In this document: positions 62,223 to 64,000 of the stretch, piece after piece
How the letters are laid out: every line of letters starts with the position of its first letter
Position numbering within the stretch: position 1 is the first letter of the stretch
DNA from: Malurus cyaneus samueli
Taxonomy: Eukaryota; Chordata; Aves; Passeriformes; Maluridae
Length of the DNA: 64,000 nucleotides
Direction of reading: 5' to 3'
Assembly (NCBI GenBank): GCA_009741485.1
Contig: CM019219.1
Coordinates: forward strand, 5,277,216-5,341,215
The notes under the pieces: generated by a model
Told to the model about the DNA's origin: nothing
What the model saw: the letters and a program-made list of their open reading frames with translations, nothing else
Database searches by the model: none
Translations under genes and position numbers: made by a program

Positions 62223-64000
62223 TCTACATGAATACAGAGGAATTAACCCTTCTAAAGTAGCATTTTCTTGGCCTAACTATTGTTATACTTCAGAGAAAGG
62301 AAGATAAAACTTGTGCCTACACTCTGATTACACTTTATCTCAAGCTGTGGCAGTAAGTATGTTACATTCTAAGCAATGTGGAAGATGGAATAGTGGAGGA
62401 GAAGGAAACTTGCTAGGATTCACCGTAACAATTGCAAATAATACTCATATTTATATTATTCACTGGTAAATTGGAGCATAAACTATGAAATTATTACTTT
62501 TTTCCTGTATGCTCTTACTGCTTCAGCAGTTTTTCAAATTTGCAACTCGAAAAGAAACACCAATCCAGTTGATTGCTTAAACTTTTTTGCATCTTTCCGC
62601 CTTTTAATTTCTGAGTGTGGTTATTTTCTTCAGCCTTTCTCCCTGCTTCATCACATGTGGCTGTTCGAGCTGCCTGTCTCTCCAATGTCACGTGTTCCAA
62701 ACAAATCAGGGACTGCAGTTTCATTTTTCCCAGTGGAGGCAATGACTGAAATCAGCAATGTCTCTGCATTTTGGTGCAGTCTTTATTAGATTTGTTAAAT
62801 AATGAGTGAGGTGCCGTGAAAACGGGCGGCTCTTGATAACAGCGATGTGTTTGGATCATATAAAATTGTTAAATCTAAAGAACAGCTGCTATCTGCTACA
62901 TTTCAGCAAACATTAACGTTTTGGATGTGTGGTGGTCAGGTAGTTAAAGAAGATTTTGCAACAACCTGGTGTTCCTCTGTCTGGGTTACTGCTTGTCACT
63001 TGAGCTGTGACAGTAGAGCAGGTGCCTGTCTCGAGCCAGCTGCAGTTCTAAAATAAAACCTGTTATCCCAACCCCACTGAGGGTGAGTTATTAGTGTAAT
63101 AACTTCAGCATAATCAGTCATTTTTAAATGGCTTCAGTCTTGCAGAGTTACTGGCAACAGCTCCATTGGAATGAACCCCAAAAGTTGCCTGATGAGAGCA
63201 AAGGGTTGTAGTGACTGTGTGTTTCTTTGCCAAGTAGGACATCCAGCGTACAACATAATGCACTATTTCTAATTTTCACATGCCTTTTTCAGAAGTGTTG
63301 TTCTCTATATATTACTGTGCTCGCTAAAGTAATAAATCTGTTACGACATTTTAGCATATTTATTTCTCTGTTAGTCAAAAAATGACATCAGGTGAACGAT
63401 GCTATTTTCTGACTTTTGTTTCCTCTGTCAGTGTTAGCATGTCTTATTTTAAGAACAAGGTACTTCTGCATTTCTTTTCTTGAAATGAATGGATTTATTT
63501 TCAGTTCTCTACTGAAATTTGACTAGACTTCAGTCAACTGTGATCTACAGTCTAGGTAGAATATTGGTGGAGAATGCCTGCTTTAATTGTACTCTAGACT
63601 GTTAATATTTGTTAATTCAATGTGGTAAAGCTGTCAGAGGAGCATTAGTTCAACAAAATACATTGCTGGTACATGGGAGGTAGCGAGAAATTAAAAAACA
63701 GGCAGAAGTCATGCAGAGATTCTTGCAGAGGACTGTTACCATCTGATTTAGAAAGATCGCTGTATGTGATAAGAGAATAATGAAATCTTTTGTAAAGCTC
63801 CTGCAAAGCAGCGGTCACAGCATTTGGAACATGACTAAGGTGGGATGGTGCAATCAATCGTTAGAGGAATATTGAAAAAATACTTAGTATTAATCCTGAC
63901 TTTTGCAGGGTCCTCATCAGCAATCAGTCACGCCTAATTAGTTGACTGTTTTAGGAATACTGTTAGGAAAGTTCATCCTGCTGGCTGCATGACAACATTT

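Larger units (their letters stand above)
58065..64000 (+). other. RAB11FIP2: RAB11FIP2 intron 3 (incomplete)
   Basis: The intron opens with GTAGGT and runs past the end of the window. No exon matching the FIP C-terminus was found. It holds a (TA)n(TG)n microsatellite, an SINE-like remnant near 61225-61340, a 33-base minisatellite at 61925-62055, and a GC-richer block at 60300-60850 that I cannot identify. Confidence 0.85.

Noticed and set aside
58065..64000. Search for the FIP C-terminal Rab11-binding exons
   Set aside because: No frame in this stretch resembles the third NPF or the coiled-coil Rab11-binding domain; they must lie beyond the window.
1..64000. CRISPR arrays, operons, rRNA and intact tRNA genes
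   Set aside because: None seen; the window is vertebrate nuclear DNA, and its repeats are microsatellites, minisatellites and old retroposons.

Overview
The window looks like a bird chromosome segment, probably part of a larger scaffold. It is AT-rich and repeat-poor for a vertebrate. It contains one recognisable 3' end of a CR1 LINE, the dominant retroposon of birds and other sauropsids, a few heavily decayed SINE-like remnants, and one intron-containing vertebrate gene with a CpG-island promoter. It has one unknown base (14674) and one short run of Ns (51058-51072). The order within birds cannot be fixed from the sequence alone.

The only protein gene I can support is RAB11FIP2 (Rab11 family-interacting protein 2, a class I FIP), on the + strand from a CpG island at about 44.55-45.24 kb. 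Three coding exons are present, and their splice phases agree exactly: 45309-45661 (C2 domain), 56483-56925 (end of C2 plus linker, with the MARK2-type Ser227 context) and 57605-58064 (linker with two NPF motifs). Together they give the first 418 complete codons. The C-terminal exons with the Rab11-binding domain lie beyond position 64000, so the gene is cut by the window edge. Intron 1 is about 10.8 kb, intron 2 is 679 bp, and intron 3 is longer than 5.9 kb.

Positions 1-44500 are a long upstream region with no convincing protein gene. It holds the CR1 fragment (about 1285-1445), a possible terminal exon of unknown identity (3607-4050), CpG-dense patches in otherwise CpG-poor DNA (2620-2965, 7330-7392), MIR/CORE-SINE-like remnants, a decayed tRNA-like element (14853-14915), a palindromic MITE-like repeat (38296-38412), an 81-base poly(A) run and several simple repeats. 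Any function there is more likely regulatory or noncoding.

The most interesting observation is a possible alternative last exon of RAB11FIP2 at 45983, only about 320 bp past exon 1. It has a strong acceptor, the right phase, a 14-codon in-frame extension, a stop and a downstream AATAAA. It would give a short protein with most of the C2 domain and no Rab11-binding region. Other points are an upstream ORF with an optimal Kozak context, a small CpG-dense patch inside intron 1, and two minisatellite-like tandem repeats. I did not find a clearly new multi-gene system.
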